A stretch of 64,000 nt of DNA from Protoeuglena noctilucae. Lineage: Eukaryota > Chlorophyta > Pedinophyceae > Marsupiomonadales > Marsupiomonadaceae. A program made the translations under genes and the position numbers. The DNA is taken from assembly GCA_958009085.1 (NCBI GenBank), contig OY253671.1:930001-994000 (forward strand), given 5' to 3'. Of the stretch, positions 10,501-22,043 are shown piece by piece (the first letter of the stretch is position 1; each line of letters begins with the position of its first letter). Below the pieces are notes generated by a model. That model had not been told where the DNA came from. It saw only the letters and a program-made list of their open reading frames with translations, and did not search any database.

Positions 10501-13500
10501 TCGGCCACAGCAGCGACTCGGCCGGGGCGCAGATCTACAAGATCCGCGGGAGGGACTGCGACGCCCTCCTGCGCGCCACGGGGTTCGAGGTCAGTCAAAG
10601 TCATCGGGGCTGTCATGAGGGCGTGCGAAGTGACTGGGGTGGTTACTGAGGCGTGCAAAGTCAGTCACTAAGCGCATCGCTTCCCGGTCGTCACGTCCGA
10701 GCTATCCAATATACTGAGCCTTCCACACCTCGCTTCCCCCCGCAGGTGGTCGTGGTGGACCTGCTGATGCGCAGCAAGCGCACGATCTTCTGCGTCGCTG
10801 ACCTGGACCCGGCAGCCGAGGCCATCCTGGCCACGGAGCCCTCCAGCGGCGCAGGGAAGGCCGGGGCGGGCAAGGCGGACGCCGGGAAGGCCAGCCGGGA
10901 GCCCAGCGCCTGGAATACGACGAGTGGGGAGACGGCAGCTGGCTCCTCGGCATCCACGTCGACTGCCCCTGCGTCCCAAGGGCCCACCGCCCGGGCGGCC
11001 CCCTCGAACGCGGCCGGGCCCTACAAGTGAGCGCGCGCGAGCGCAGCACGTCTGCTCGAACGGGGCACAATGACAGCGTCTCCTTGCGCTTATAATAGCC
11101 ACCTGCCATGGGTGCTTGGGGGCCGCTTCAAATGCCCGCCTCGTCTCTGCGATGCGCGCAGCTTCCCGTACGTTCCCTACACGCTCGTGCCCGACGGCAA
11201 GTTCGGCGCATTCAAGCCGGGTCATACCCTGGGCCGCGTCGTTGAAGTGGGCATGTCCGCGGACGCCTCGATGCTGGCCATCACCCACTGGCTGCCCCAC
11301 GTGGTCGCGGCGGGCTACGAGGACGAGGTCGTTAACCTGACCATCGAGGTGAGACAGATGGGAAGCACGGCGTACCCTAGTCAGCCCACGCACGCGATGC
11401 GCGTCCTTGCGGGCACGACACGAGAGACACCATAACTCAGCGAGCTGCCCCAAAGATGACTAATTTAATCACACATCTATTCTCCTCGCTTCCCAGACGG
11501 TCTTCGTGCGCACGGAGGACGGCGGGTACCGCCCCACGGCCAGCGGCGCCCCGGACCTGCGCCGACTGAACGTGCGGGCGTCCCAGCCCTTTGAGATCGA
11601 AGTGCAGCCGCGGAAGGGGCCGACCACGCTGTCGGGGAAGGTCTTCGACCCGGCCAAGACCCGGCTGGCCGTGTTTGGCGTCAGCAGCCTGATCCACAAC
11701 GTCGTCGACTTTGAGTCCCGGCAGGACGTCCCGTGGGTGCAGCTGCAGGTGTTCGACGTGTCAGGAGCGGCTGCGGATGTCCTCGACCTCTCCACGGGCG
11801 TTGCAGAGACAGTACCCGGGGCCACCGGCCTCAAGCGTATGCGTGCCCTGCACACACGCATACGCGCGGGCGCGTCGCACAACATATCGGCGGCCTTCAA
11901 CGTCGACTCGACCCTCCTCGTCATCGCCGGGTACGACTGGGTCGAGACGGTCAGGCGAGCGGGGCGGCGCACGGCCGCCTGGCTGCGACAGCTCCCGACG
12001 GCAGCCGCCGTCCTTTCTCTGCGTCTCTGCCAGCCAGGATTGGCATTTCGTTGATCCGCGCCGTGACGCTTCCTCATTCCCGTCCCCGCAGCCTCGACAC
12101 GTGGGCGGCGGAGCGGCGGTTCCACATCGACGCCCTCATCCTGCACCCCGTGGACCAGACCATGTGCCCCAGGGGGCTGCCCCAGGTCTTCGCCTATCGA
12201 AAGAAGGACATCACCGCTCAGATGATCGAGAGGGGCGCGCCGTGGAAGGTCCTGCCGCCGCGGACCGTCGAGGAGCGGCCCCAGGCGCTGGCGCGGGTGA
12301 CGGCTGAGTCGGGCGTCGGGTCGGTGCCAGACTCCGTGCCGGAGTCGTGCCCGCCGTCCCCGCGGAGGGATGGCGCCGGGGGCCCGGCGGAGGCGTGGCC
12401 GGACCCGGCGCTGTCGTCGCGGGCGTCCCAGGAAGACAGTGAGCCGGCGGGCGTGGCGCGTCACGCCCTGGCCGCGCCTACGGCCCTGGCCCCGGCCTTG
12501 CACGCCCGCATGGGCCCGCGGCTCACGTGGGCGGAGAGCGAGGACGCCGACGAGGAAAGGGTCGCCGGTGAGAATCGAAGACCCGACCTGCGCCGCCTTG
12601 GAGGGCGTGACTGCTGAGTTGACGACAGATTGATGCCGAGTATCCACCCATGCATGGCTTGCTGCTGGGCAACCTGGACGGCATGCCTTGACTGGGATGC
12701 GCGTGTGCTCATCGGTGCTGAGATGCCACCTGTCGCAGGGCGGGGCGATGGGGAGAGAGCGGCTCGACTGACGGACCCCCCAGTGATGGGGAGCAGGCAA
12801 GGCGACGAGGCGACAGGGCAGGGAGGCAAGTCTTCTGAGGGCCAGAGGACTGGGCTTAGAGAGCAGAGCAATGACGCCGAAGATCCATCAACGGGACCTC
12901 AGCGTACCGCCACTGTCGTCCCCAACGGCGGTGCCGGTGTCCCCACCGCCGACCACGAGGGCCGCCAGGCGTCGCGTGTGCCCTCTCGGCAGGCGTCTGC
13001 AACAGCTGGGCCACTTGCCAAGGGGCCTCCTGGTCCAGCCCCAATCGTTCGTCGCGACAGAGGCGCGTCGGGCACCCTCCCGCCACTGCCGGGCTCCCTC
13101 AGCGACCGCGCTCTGCTGTTAGACGGTGCCATCGACTCGGCGGGCCCCATGGCTGAGTCTGCTCTCCCTGCGCTCTCTGCGCGTGAGCCCTCAGGCACAG
13201 TGACCCCGTCGGACCGGCGTGGGGCGCTCGGCTCGGCTGGGGAGTCGCTGCTGGGCGACAGGGGGGGCCCCGAGGACGCAGAAGAGTACCTGGGGAGCAC
13301 GTGGGTGGACTCCGACGGGGCCGGGAGCAAGGCCGGCTCGACGCGGGGCCGCAACGCCGGGGCACGGCCGCGGGAGGGGACCGCGCTGTCCGTGTCAATG
13401 TCGGTCGCGCCGCGCCGCACGGCGCACCACTCGGCGCCGGGCATTGCGAACGGCCGGGGCTCGGCGGTGGCTGACGGAGACGGCGCGGGCGCAGCGGGGG

Positions 13501-16500
13501 CGCGCGCGCAGCCGCAGGGCGACCCTGCAGGCGACGGGCGGTCGCCGCAGCCGCGCACTGCGGACGCGCAACAAGGCGCGGAGCCTGCCAGGGGCCCCGG
13601 AGGCGAGGCTCCCCAGGATCACGTGGCCCGCGCGGGCACTGCGGTGAAGTGGCGGGGCGTGGACGGCGAGGAGGACCGGTCAAGGGAGGTGGCCACGTGG
13701 CTGGTGTACCAGATCGACCCAGCGACGGGGACGGCGACGTTCGTGGCCCCGGCGCCCTCGGCGTCTTCGGAGGACTTTCTGCGGGTGAGGCAGGGGCGGG
13801 GGTAACGAGCATGACTGGGGGGGTACAGATGAGCGAGACGGGAACAGCGGACGCGCACTGGCGCTGGGTAGGCTCTCTGGCTCTCTGGCAGAGCTGAGGT
13901 CTCTTTACACTCCTTGGTGCAACTAATCACAATGCCGTGACATGCCTGGGACTAACTGCACGCAGATGCAAGGCAGGGGAGATGCCGTTTTCCAGGCGCG
14001 GGCGCTGGCGTCCGAGCGGGCACCTCGCCCTCACGTGGAAGTGCCTCCCGTGGGCGTCCAGGCACGTGGGCCACTGTCTTTGCCTCCCCACTGCCTTTGT
14101 CACCTCGCTGCCTGACACCTCGCTGTGCCTGCCACGCAGCACCTTGCGTGCAACAAGCACTCTCTGATCGTCTGCTCCTCATTCCCTGTCACCCGTGTGC
14201 TCGTAGGTGCTGTCTTCCAATTCGGTGGCAGTGTATCGGGTTAAAAGCACCAACTACACCATCCGGCTGGGGGACAACAACCACAACGACCCGGACATAA
14301 GGTGGGCGGCAGCAGCTGCGGCTGCTGTTACACACACGCAGCGAGTCGCCCTGACTTGCACCGGTAGACCTCCGCTCATGGCCTCGCCACGACTGGTCGC
14401 ATAGGTGATTGACCCTGGACCCTCAAAGCCCCCTAGTGTCTCTTTCTCCACAGGGACGTCACGTCTCGCAATTCCTTCGCCATCCTGACCCGGGCCGCGC
14501 CCCAGGACTACTCGGGATGGGACGCGGAGGAGGTCGTGGGCAACATTGAGCTCCCCTTCAACCGCCTTACGTCCCACGCCTTTCCCCCGGTCCTCACCTA
14601 TGACGGCGTGGCGCCCAGCCGCACGACCGTCGACTGGCTCATCCTGCAGGGCGGGTCAGGTGAGTGCAACATGCCAGAGTTAGGGTGCGCTAGTCCCATT
14701 CGCTGCAGCGCTAGCGGAGGAGTGGAATGATGGGTGCAAGTTGCGAGGCGCGTACGTGCTGGTGACGCGTTTTGTCACACCTGGGTCGTCATTCCATCCT
14801 CGCAGGCGCCATTGCCATCTACTCCCATGCCATCGTGCTCGTCAGCGCGGCGTGCGCGGTGGGGCACTTCATGCCGGGCGCGTGGGTGGACGCCACGCAA
14901 TGGATGTACCGCATTTGGGACGATCAGAGGATGAAGCTCACCGCCAGGCTGGGCCGCCAGGTGAGATGCGCTCGTCAAGACCACTACCGTTTGCGCAATG
15001 CGCCCACCTGTCCATAGCAGCAGCCGTGTCCACCGCAACCCCATAGACTGCGACCAGCTCCCACCGTGAGCCCCTCGTGCTTGCTGCAACACCCTCATGA
15101 TACACTGCCCACCATAATTCTCGACCCCTCGCCCCGTCTTGCAGTGGAACAAGCTCTTCCAGCGATCCTTCCTCATTCTGCTGAACCGCACGCGGCGCGC
15201 GGCGCTGCAGGGGCTCTTCTACTACGCCCCGGAGATGCTCCTGGCCCGCAGCACATGCGGGGCACCCTTCGTCTCGCGGGTCATGGAGTACACGAGAGAG
15301 GTGCGAGATTCCTCAACGGCGACGCGGGAATCCTTATCGGTGCAGTCTGCATCGCGCGAGCCGCAGCCGCGCACCTAAGCGGGCATTGGCCCTTCGTCAT
15401 GCACCCGCAGGCGGTGGACGTCTTTGACCCTTACGAGCTCGACCCGAAGCGGCGCTTCCGCGTCGCGCAACCGACGCTCATCCTGCTAAAAGAGATCTTC
15501 GAGGGCCTGCAGCTGTGGAAGAAGTTCATGCACAAGCGCCTCAAGCTCATGCCGGGCGCGGGGTGGAAGGCCCTCGTGGTCGACTCCATGTCGCCCCTGT
15601 GAGTGCGCGCGGTGCCATGGCAACGCTCCGTCGATGCAAGGAACCCATTGCTCTTATCACTCTACCTGCTTCTGTCATTCGTAATCACTCCATCTCTCCA
15701 TCTTTCCATTGTTCCCATCCTTCGTATCGCCCCCACCTCTCCCGATCAATCCATCGCTCTGATCGCTCTCGCCGCTGCTCTCCGCAGGGCTTGCGTCGAC
15801 AACTTGCTGGAGGGCATGGGCGCGGAGAATGCGCTGCAGCTGGCGCAGTGCCTGGTCCGGTGCATGGAGCAGCGCATCCTGGTGGACGACGGCAGCATGC
15901 ACCGCACGCTGCAGCGGGTGATGCACACGCTCCTCCGGGACCCCACCGACACGGTCCTGCGCTACCTGGACATGCTGGTCGTCAAGAGGCCCGAGACGGT
16001 GCCCGCCAGCGCCCTGATGAAGGACCTCAACCTGGCCACGCGCGCCGAACAGAACACCAGGGTCACGCTCGAGAGCTACACGAACGTGATGACGCCCCTG
16101 ACGCAGCCCATGGTCATTCCCGTCCAGGGCAAGACGCCCTCGGACAGGGACCACCGCGTCGGCATCGAGATTCCCCTGCACCGGCGCCTGTGGCTGGCCC
16201 TCAAGCTTATCGCGCCCATCATGGCCTACGACCCTCAGCGGGGAGAGACGCGGCTCCGGAGGGCGCTGTGCTCCAAGTCGAGGGCCCTCCGCATCATCTT
16301 CGACCCCATGGAGTTCCGGAGGCTCCTGGCATCAGGTGAGGGTGACGTGGATGTTGCTGTGACGGTGCGATGATGGTGCTGTGATGGTGGTGCTGGACGG
16401 TGCTGTGATTGTGTGAGGGTGGCGCGGACAGTGCTACGATACGGCACCGCCCCTTGTGAGTGCATGAACCCCCCAGCATTGCCCTTCTCAGTGCGTCGCT

Positions 16501-18590
16501 AACCTAACCCTGCAGGATTACACCTCTGTCCCTTCGATGGCCGCAGAGACGGACTGGTCGATGGATGACCTGATCGTGTTCGAGCAGGCGGCCAAGGGCC
16601 ACGCAGCCCACCGCTCCTCCTGGGGCCGGCAGACGGTCCAGGTCCTGCAGTGCGTCATATCGGACATCGTAGCACCCACCCACGACCACAAGCACCCCTC
16701 CTGGTTCCAGGTGAGCAGGCCAGGTGGCAGAGCAGTAGCAGTATCACAACCACCGCGCAGTCTCTCTGCAGCACTGCGCGTTGCCTGAGCCCTGCCTTGG
16801 ATGCAACACCTCCCCTCTCGCCACGCGCATGACGCCCGCCCATCACGCACCCCCGCTGTCGCTCACAGGAGATCAACCGCTCGGGCACCCACATCGAGGT
16901 CTACGACATGCCCATCGTGCAGTTCCTCATCCAGGCCAAGTGGGAGGCGTACGGAGCGCGCATGGCCTTCTACGAGGGTGCACTGCACATCGTGATGGTG
17001 GCTGCGTACATGACCTACGGCGGCATGCTCCCCACGGCCATCTACGTGCCTGCCCCAGGTGCGCCAGCGCTTCGTGGCGTTTGCGTGCACCTGACACAGC
17101 GCCCGGCCACACCGGCCGCGGCACTGAAGCAGCCCTCATAGCCATGGCGACTGCCTGGGATGCCGTCGGCTCCGTTGTGCCCCAGTGCCCCCGCCGCGAC
17201 CCCACCGCAGCCGCCACTCCGCATAGCGCCTCTACCCTCCTCCCATCACCACCGCATCGCCCTCGCCCGCGCAGGCCAGGCGGAGCCCTCCCTGAGCACC
17301 CGCTCCGGCAAGTCGTCGGCCGCGACGGCCTTCATCGCGTGTGTCCTGCTGATCGGCGGCCGCCTCCTCCGGCGCAAGGTCCGCCAGTTCAAATGGTTCG
17401 GCGCATCGCGACTCATCCGCTCCCGCTGGGACATCAACGACCTCCTCGTCCTCTCCCTCCTCATCGCCACCGTCGTCCTGCACTTCCAGTTCCTCCTCCA
17501 GCCGTCCCTGAAGGCCGCTCGCGGCCTCAGCGCCGTCGTGGCCCTGGAGATCCTCACCCTGTGGTTCGGCCTGCTCCAGTACGGCCTCAGCATGGACCGC
17601 ACCGGGCCCCTCATCCGAATGATCTTCGAGATCACCATCAACACCCGCTTCTTCATCCTCGTCATCGCCGGCATGATCGCCGGGTTCTCATTCGCCTTCT
17701 ACCTCCTCTTCGCCGAGACCGCCGCCCAGTCACCGAGGGGCAGTGACGTCGGGGACAACTTCGCCACCCTGCCCCGCTCCCTGGTCACCGTCGTGTCCAT
17801 GGCCGTGGGCGGCTTCGACCAGCTCATTTTCTGGGAGACGCCCCTTGCGGCCCTTGCTGTCGTCCTCTTCATCGCCTTCATCGCCCTGGTGTTGATCCTC
17901 CTACTCAACCTCCTCATCGCCATCATGTCCGACACCTACGACAAGGTGAAGCAGTCCGAGCGACTCCACCTCCTCCGCGAGCGCGCCATGCTCATCGAAG
18001 AGCTCGAGGCCTCCATGGGCCGCTGCCAGCGCCAGGACCTCGCAAGACGCCTCCCGCCCAACCTGGCGGTGTTCGTGCCATCCACGGGGCCCCAGCGGAA
18101 GCGCGACAACGACGAGAGGCTCGCGGCCATCGAGGAAATGGTGGGCAAGATCTGGCGGCGCCTGCGACGCATCGAGCGGGGCGCGGCGGGGGCGGCGGGC
18201 CACGGGGGTGGCGGCCATGAGGGCGAGGGTGACGGTGAGGGAGAGGGCGAGGAGGACGACGGGGACGAGGAGGGCCAGCCGGGGCGCACGCTGGCGGCGG
18301 AGCTGGACCCGGCGGTGGTCAGCCAGCTGCTGATGCTGTACAACATGGTGCGAGGCGGAGGGGCCAGCGGGGGCGGGGGCGGGGGCGTGGGCCACGCAGC
18401 GGCGGGGATCGCCCACGCGGCCCCTCACCCTCGCCCCGCCAAGTCGACGGTGGAAGGGTCCGGGGGCCACGCTCACGGCCACGGGCATACCGGGTGGGAG
18501 CGCCTGGCCCATGTGCACCACGTCAGCAGCGGCGAGTCCGGCGCGCACGCTGCGCAGGGACCGTCGCATGGGCAGGCACCGCCCTCGTGA
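7556..18590 (+). CDS. giant WD-like beta-propeller / TRP-type cation channel
   Basis: Twenty-two exons splice in consistent phase to 2605 residues: 7556-7830, 7914-8115, 8206-8386, 8478-8776, 8860-9073, 9162-9499, 9657-10116, 10183-10589, 10746-11026, 11162-11348, 11497-11930, 12092-12567, 12739-13784, 14207-14301, 14454-14659, 14806-14960, 15145-15300, 15411-15598, 15788-16335, 16547-16710, 16869-17058, 17275-18590. Residues 1 to about 1250 contain degenerate propeller blades (SVAWSPVEDRMVVAL, ICFSPCGRFFL, VTVWDLEAV). Exon 13 encodes about 350 disordered residues. A helical linker leads to the channel. S1 is near residue 2145 (ALHIVMVAAYMTYGG), followed by S2-S5, a pore loop (LVTVVSMAVGGFDQLIF) and S6 ending in LLNLLIAIMSDTYDKV, a TRPV/TRPML-like hallmark. 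The C-terminus is Gly/His-rich. It is probably a non-selective or Ca2+ channel in a cell membrane. All 21 introns are GT-AG. The start ATG at 7556 sits in aaaATGg; an upstream exon cannot be excluded. Confidence 0.82.
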
Positions 18591-19042
18591 CGGCGCTGTG
18601 ATGAGTTGCGAGGGGAGTGCGAAGCGCGCTGGTCTCTCTTTTCCACCCTCCCTGCATGTGCATGTCGTCACCCAACCCTTGGGACACAGCAACGCGCGCC
18701 CCAGCTGTGCAGCGCGATATCTCTCGTGATTTGTATGCGATTAGACAAACAGCAGGACGTTGTTGGCTGTATGCGGCTCTCTGTGCCAGCCTTGCTCGTG
18801 ACATGACAACGTGATGCAGTGACCTCTTCACCCCTCGTTTACTTGTTCCCATGTTACCGTGAATGAACGTTGCAGCCATGACTGAATGCACGCATGTGCT
18901 CTGCCCTGGCCTGCCCCAGCCCTACCAACGCTTGAACGACACGACCCTTTCAACCACGACGAGCGCGTATGCAGGGCCCAGGCAAGCCACGAACGCGGCC
19001 TGCATCGCCCCATCACTACCGCTGCATCGTCACGACTCCTCG
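18591..19042. other. convergent intergenic region
   Basis: This 452-nt gap between the convergent 3' ends of the channel gene and the GPATCH4-like gene must contain both 3' UTRs. No ORF, RNA gene or repeat is supported. Confidence 0.4.
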
Positions 19043-21204
19043 TCACTTCTCTCTCCGCTTCTTGTTCTTCTTCCGCCCTTCACCGTCACCGGCACCGCCT
19101 GACCCCTCCTCAGCCTTGGCCTCCTTGCCCCGCTCCCGCTTCCCTCCTTTCGCCCTCTTCTCTTTCTTCTCTTTCTTGTCTTTCCGCTTTGGAGATGACT
19201 CGTCCCCACCCACCGCCCGCTCGCCCTCCACGCCCTCACGCTTGCGGCCACCCGACCCCTTCCCGGCGCCCCTACCGTCCTTCTCCACAACCACGGCCGC
19301 CAGGCTGTCCTGGCTGCCACTGGGTGCCTCGCCAGCCTGCACGGGTACAATGCTTGTGTGCCAATCGCAAAGCCCTATCTGCAGCCCATCGCAGCATCCG
19401 CTACTGCCAGCCTTCTCGCCCATGCACCCCACACCGAATCACATCCCAGCATCCGCACGCCCCAGCACCCGCCCACGCTCACCTCGCCCTCCGCTCCGTC
19501 TTCGTCCCCAAACGTGCGCTTGCTTCCCGCAAAGTCCTTGCCCAGCGTCGTCGGTCGCTCGGCGTGGCTCGCGCCCAGCCCCATCTTTCCCTCCTTCTTC
19601 CCGCGTGCATGGTTGTGCGCAAACATGAAGACCCGCTCTTGGTCGTCCTCCGTGAAGCCCTTCTTCGATTCCTGCGAACAATAATCAGTATCAATACTCA
19701 TACACCTTCCCTTCCTGCGTCGAACATTGCGAAGCTGCACCCTCAACGCCCTCAGCACAAAGCACGTCGCAAAGCCTCGCTGCGGCCGGCTCACCAGGAT
19801 CTCGTCTCGCGCGGAGCCCACGAACCCGACGCTGACGAAGACCTTGCGGCCCCACCACTGCGGGTCAGCCTCGGGCGTCGTGGGCGGCAGGGTGCCCTCG
19901 TACGCGACGCGCTTGACCGTGACCGTCACGCGCTGCCGCCCGCCACCGCCGCCCGCAGCCTCCCCACCGTCACCGCCCTCCGTGCGCCCTGTGAAGGCGC
20001 CCACGATCCCCGCGAACCGCCCCCAGTGCGAGTGAGCGCCCCCGGTCCCCCCGTCCTCTGCGGGTGCGGGTGCCGCGTCCGCATCCACCTCGTCTGCCGC
20101 AGCATCTTTCGCCTTCTTGCTACGCTTCTTGGACTTGCGATCCTTCCGGCTGTCCCCGGCCCCGTCCTCCGCCCCTCCCTCCTCTCGCCCCGGCCGTCCT
20201 TTGGGACCCTCGTCCACCGCTCGCGACTTCGATTCCTTCGACCTCTCCTTTTTCTTCGCCTTCTTCTCCTTCTTGGACTTTGACGTCTCCCCTGACGCGG
20301 CCCCCTGCCCCGCCTGCGTGCAATGTACCACCATGCGGTCCCTCTGCGTCAGTTCGGCCCCGCCCTGCCTTGTACCTCCGCGCTGCCGCGGCCGCGTCAC
20401 TCACCCCGTCCGCTTCCACGGGACTCAGTCCCAGCTTGGCCCTCGCCTCCCGAGCCATCTGCTCCTCTTGCTCCCTGCACGCAAGGCGTGGCCCACACTC
20501 ACATGCCCGTCGCTGACCCCTTTGCGCGGTCCGCGCCCGCAGAAAACGCGCCAGCCAGGTGTCCATCGTCGCCCCGCACCTGATACGGGCCATCTTGCCC
20601 TCCCTGCCGCCCCATCTGCCCCACTTCTCCTGCCCCAGCTCGTTTAGGATGCGCAGCTCCTCCCGCGATGCAGACGCCGCCAGGGTCCCGTCGCGGTGGC
20701 GCGCGGCGCCCGCCGACGGCGCAGAGCTTTCGTCGCTATCCGAGCTCGACGAATCTGCGGGAACAATGTCGCGAAGTGTCACAAATCCAATCGCACGTGC
20801 TGCAAACTCGCCCCGCCGCCGCCGCAACGGCCGCCGTGGCACGCGGGCACCTCCTCCGTCTTCGCGATTATGCACCGCAGATATCTTGGCAGCGATGGAG
20901 TTGAACGCGCCCTCCCACCACTTGGAGTCCCAACGGTACCCCGTGGCGCCGCCAATGCCGAGGTTGTCCTCCTTCTTCTTCACGCGGATGTGCTCCGTCA
21001 TCCCGTCCTCGTTCTTTCCGAGGCCCTTCCCGTCGGACCAGCCCATCTGCGAAACCAAGCGGGTGGGTTCGGCCGCCGGCAGGAAGACGCGTGGGCTGGC
21101 GAGCCAGGCCCGGCGGTCACCTTCTGCATCAGCCGCTTGCCATAGCCACTGTAGTGCTGCCGCACATGGCCGTTGCCCTCCACGAACCCCGGTGGCAGCT
21201 TCAT
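19043..21204 (-). CDS. GPATCH4: G-patch domain protein, GPATCH4-like
   Basis: Six exons (21204-21121, 21046-20580, 20474-20405, 20313-19795, 19671-19483, 19336-19043) give 540 residues. The G-patch lies at residues about 20-75 and includes MGWSDGKGLGKNEDGM. It is followed by WDSKWWEGAFNSIAAKI, matching the DxWWxxxFN segment that marks GPATCH4. Further on, KKGFTEDDQERVFMFAHN resembles a second conserved GPATCH4 patch. The middle and C-terminus are long Lys/Arg/Glu tracts (ending KNKKRREK), typical of nucleolar proteins. G-patch proteins usually bind and activate DEAH-box RNA helicases, and GPATCH4 acts in ribosome biogenesis and RNA processing; that role is inferred from the family. All introns are GT-AG. 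Confidence 0.82.
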
Positions 21205-22043
21205 GGCGCTCCTGGGCACCCGAGCCCCTCCTCGACGGCTCACGAGCCTGTCACGCCCCTAGCGCGGCGGCTGCAGTGCCCACCGCCCAGCTGAGGACCA
21301 ACGAAGGCAGTCACGCGGCACGGCCCGCAGATTCGGGCTCAGCAGCGGGAGCTCGTGCCTGCCCTAATGTGGGTGCGGCGCAGGCTGTCACCCGAGACGT
21401 TTAGAGCAGGCGCTGTCGTTCCACGATAGATTTGTTGAGCCAAAATATGCTGCCGATGTCGTTAGTTCGGGGGCGCTTGGGGATCGCCAGAAACAGCCGT
21501 GGACGCTGGGGGCCAGAAAAGCTCAAGCCCCAGAGCTTCGTGTCGGCGATGTCGCGTCCGTGGGGCAGGCGTGTGCACCTGGGGGTCAGCGCGATCATCC
21601 AAGCGTGGGGCCAACAGAGCACGCAGGGCGCTCAAGGGGCAGCGGGGCAGCGCAAGCGCTGTGCGGTGAGCAGAGAACAAGAGGCGGTTTGCAACTCCAG
21701 AGTTGCGCCGCTGATGTGCGATTCGCTGCGCGGGGTGTCATGCGACGACATCTCGCCCTCCTTTCGCGCGGTATCCCCCGCATCCCGCCGAGTGATAGAC
21801 CGTCATTGGTCATGCTTTGCAGAAAAAAGGGAGGGGCGGAGCCACTCGTCGCCTGCGGCGTCCTCGTGAGCATGCACGATGCGCGAGGACGGGGAGGCAA
21901 GGCGCCGGGGCTCCCAGCCGCCGAATGAGGGTGACACGGGCTGCTCGCGTGGATAAGACGTTACGCTACTTTCATTGGACGCGCACGCCTCGGCCGTGGC
22001 CAGCGCGGCCCGCTCTTCGTCGCTTGAGCCAGGTTGTCAACCG
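21205..22043. promoter_or_regulatory. divergent intergenic region
   Basis: This 839-nt gap between the divergent GPATCH4-like and K+ channel starts is the largest in the window. It is more AT-rich than the exons and no open frame in it looks coding. Promoters and 5' UTRs of both genes are expected. I see no tRNA box pair or repeat. Confidence 0.35.

Noticed and set aside
13099-13812. Long open frames antisense to exon 13 of the channel gene
   Set aside because: High GC removes stops on the opposite strand. The composition (Pro/Arg/Ala) is that of reverse translation, while the sense frame splices in phase on both sides.
12568-14206. Split of the channel locus into two genes around exon 13
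   Set aside because: Exons 12, 13 and 14 join in phase with consensus splice sites on each side, and no stop/start pair with promoter-like spacing is present. It remains the main alternative to test.
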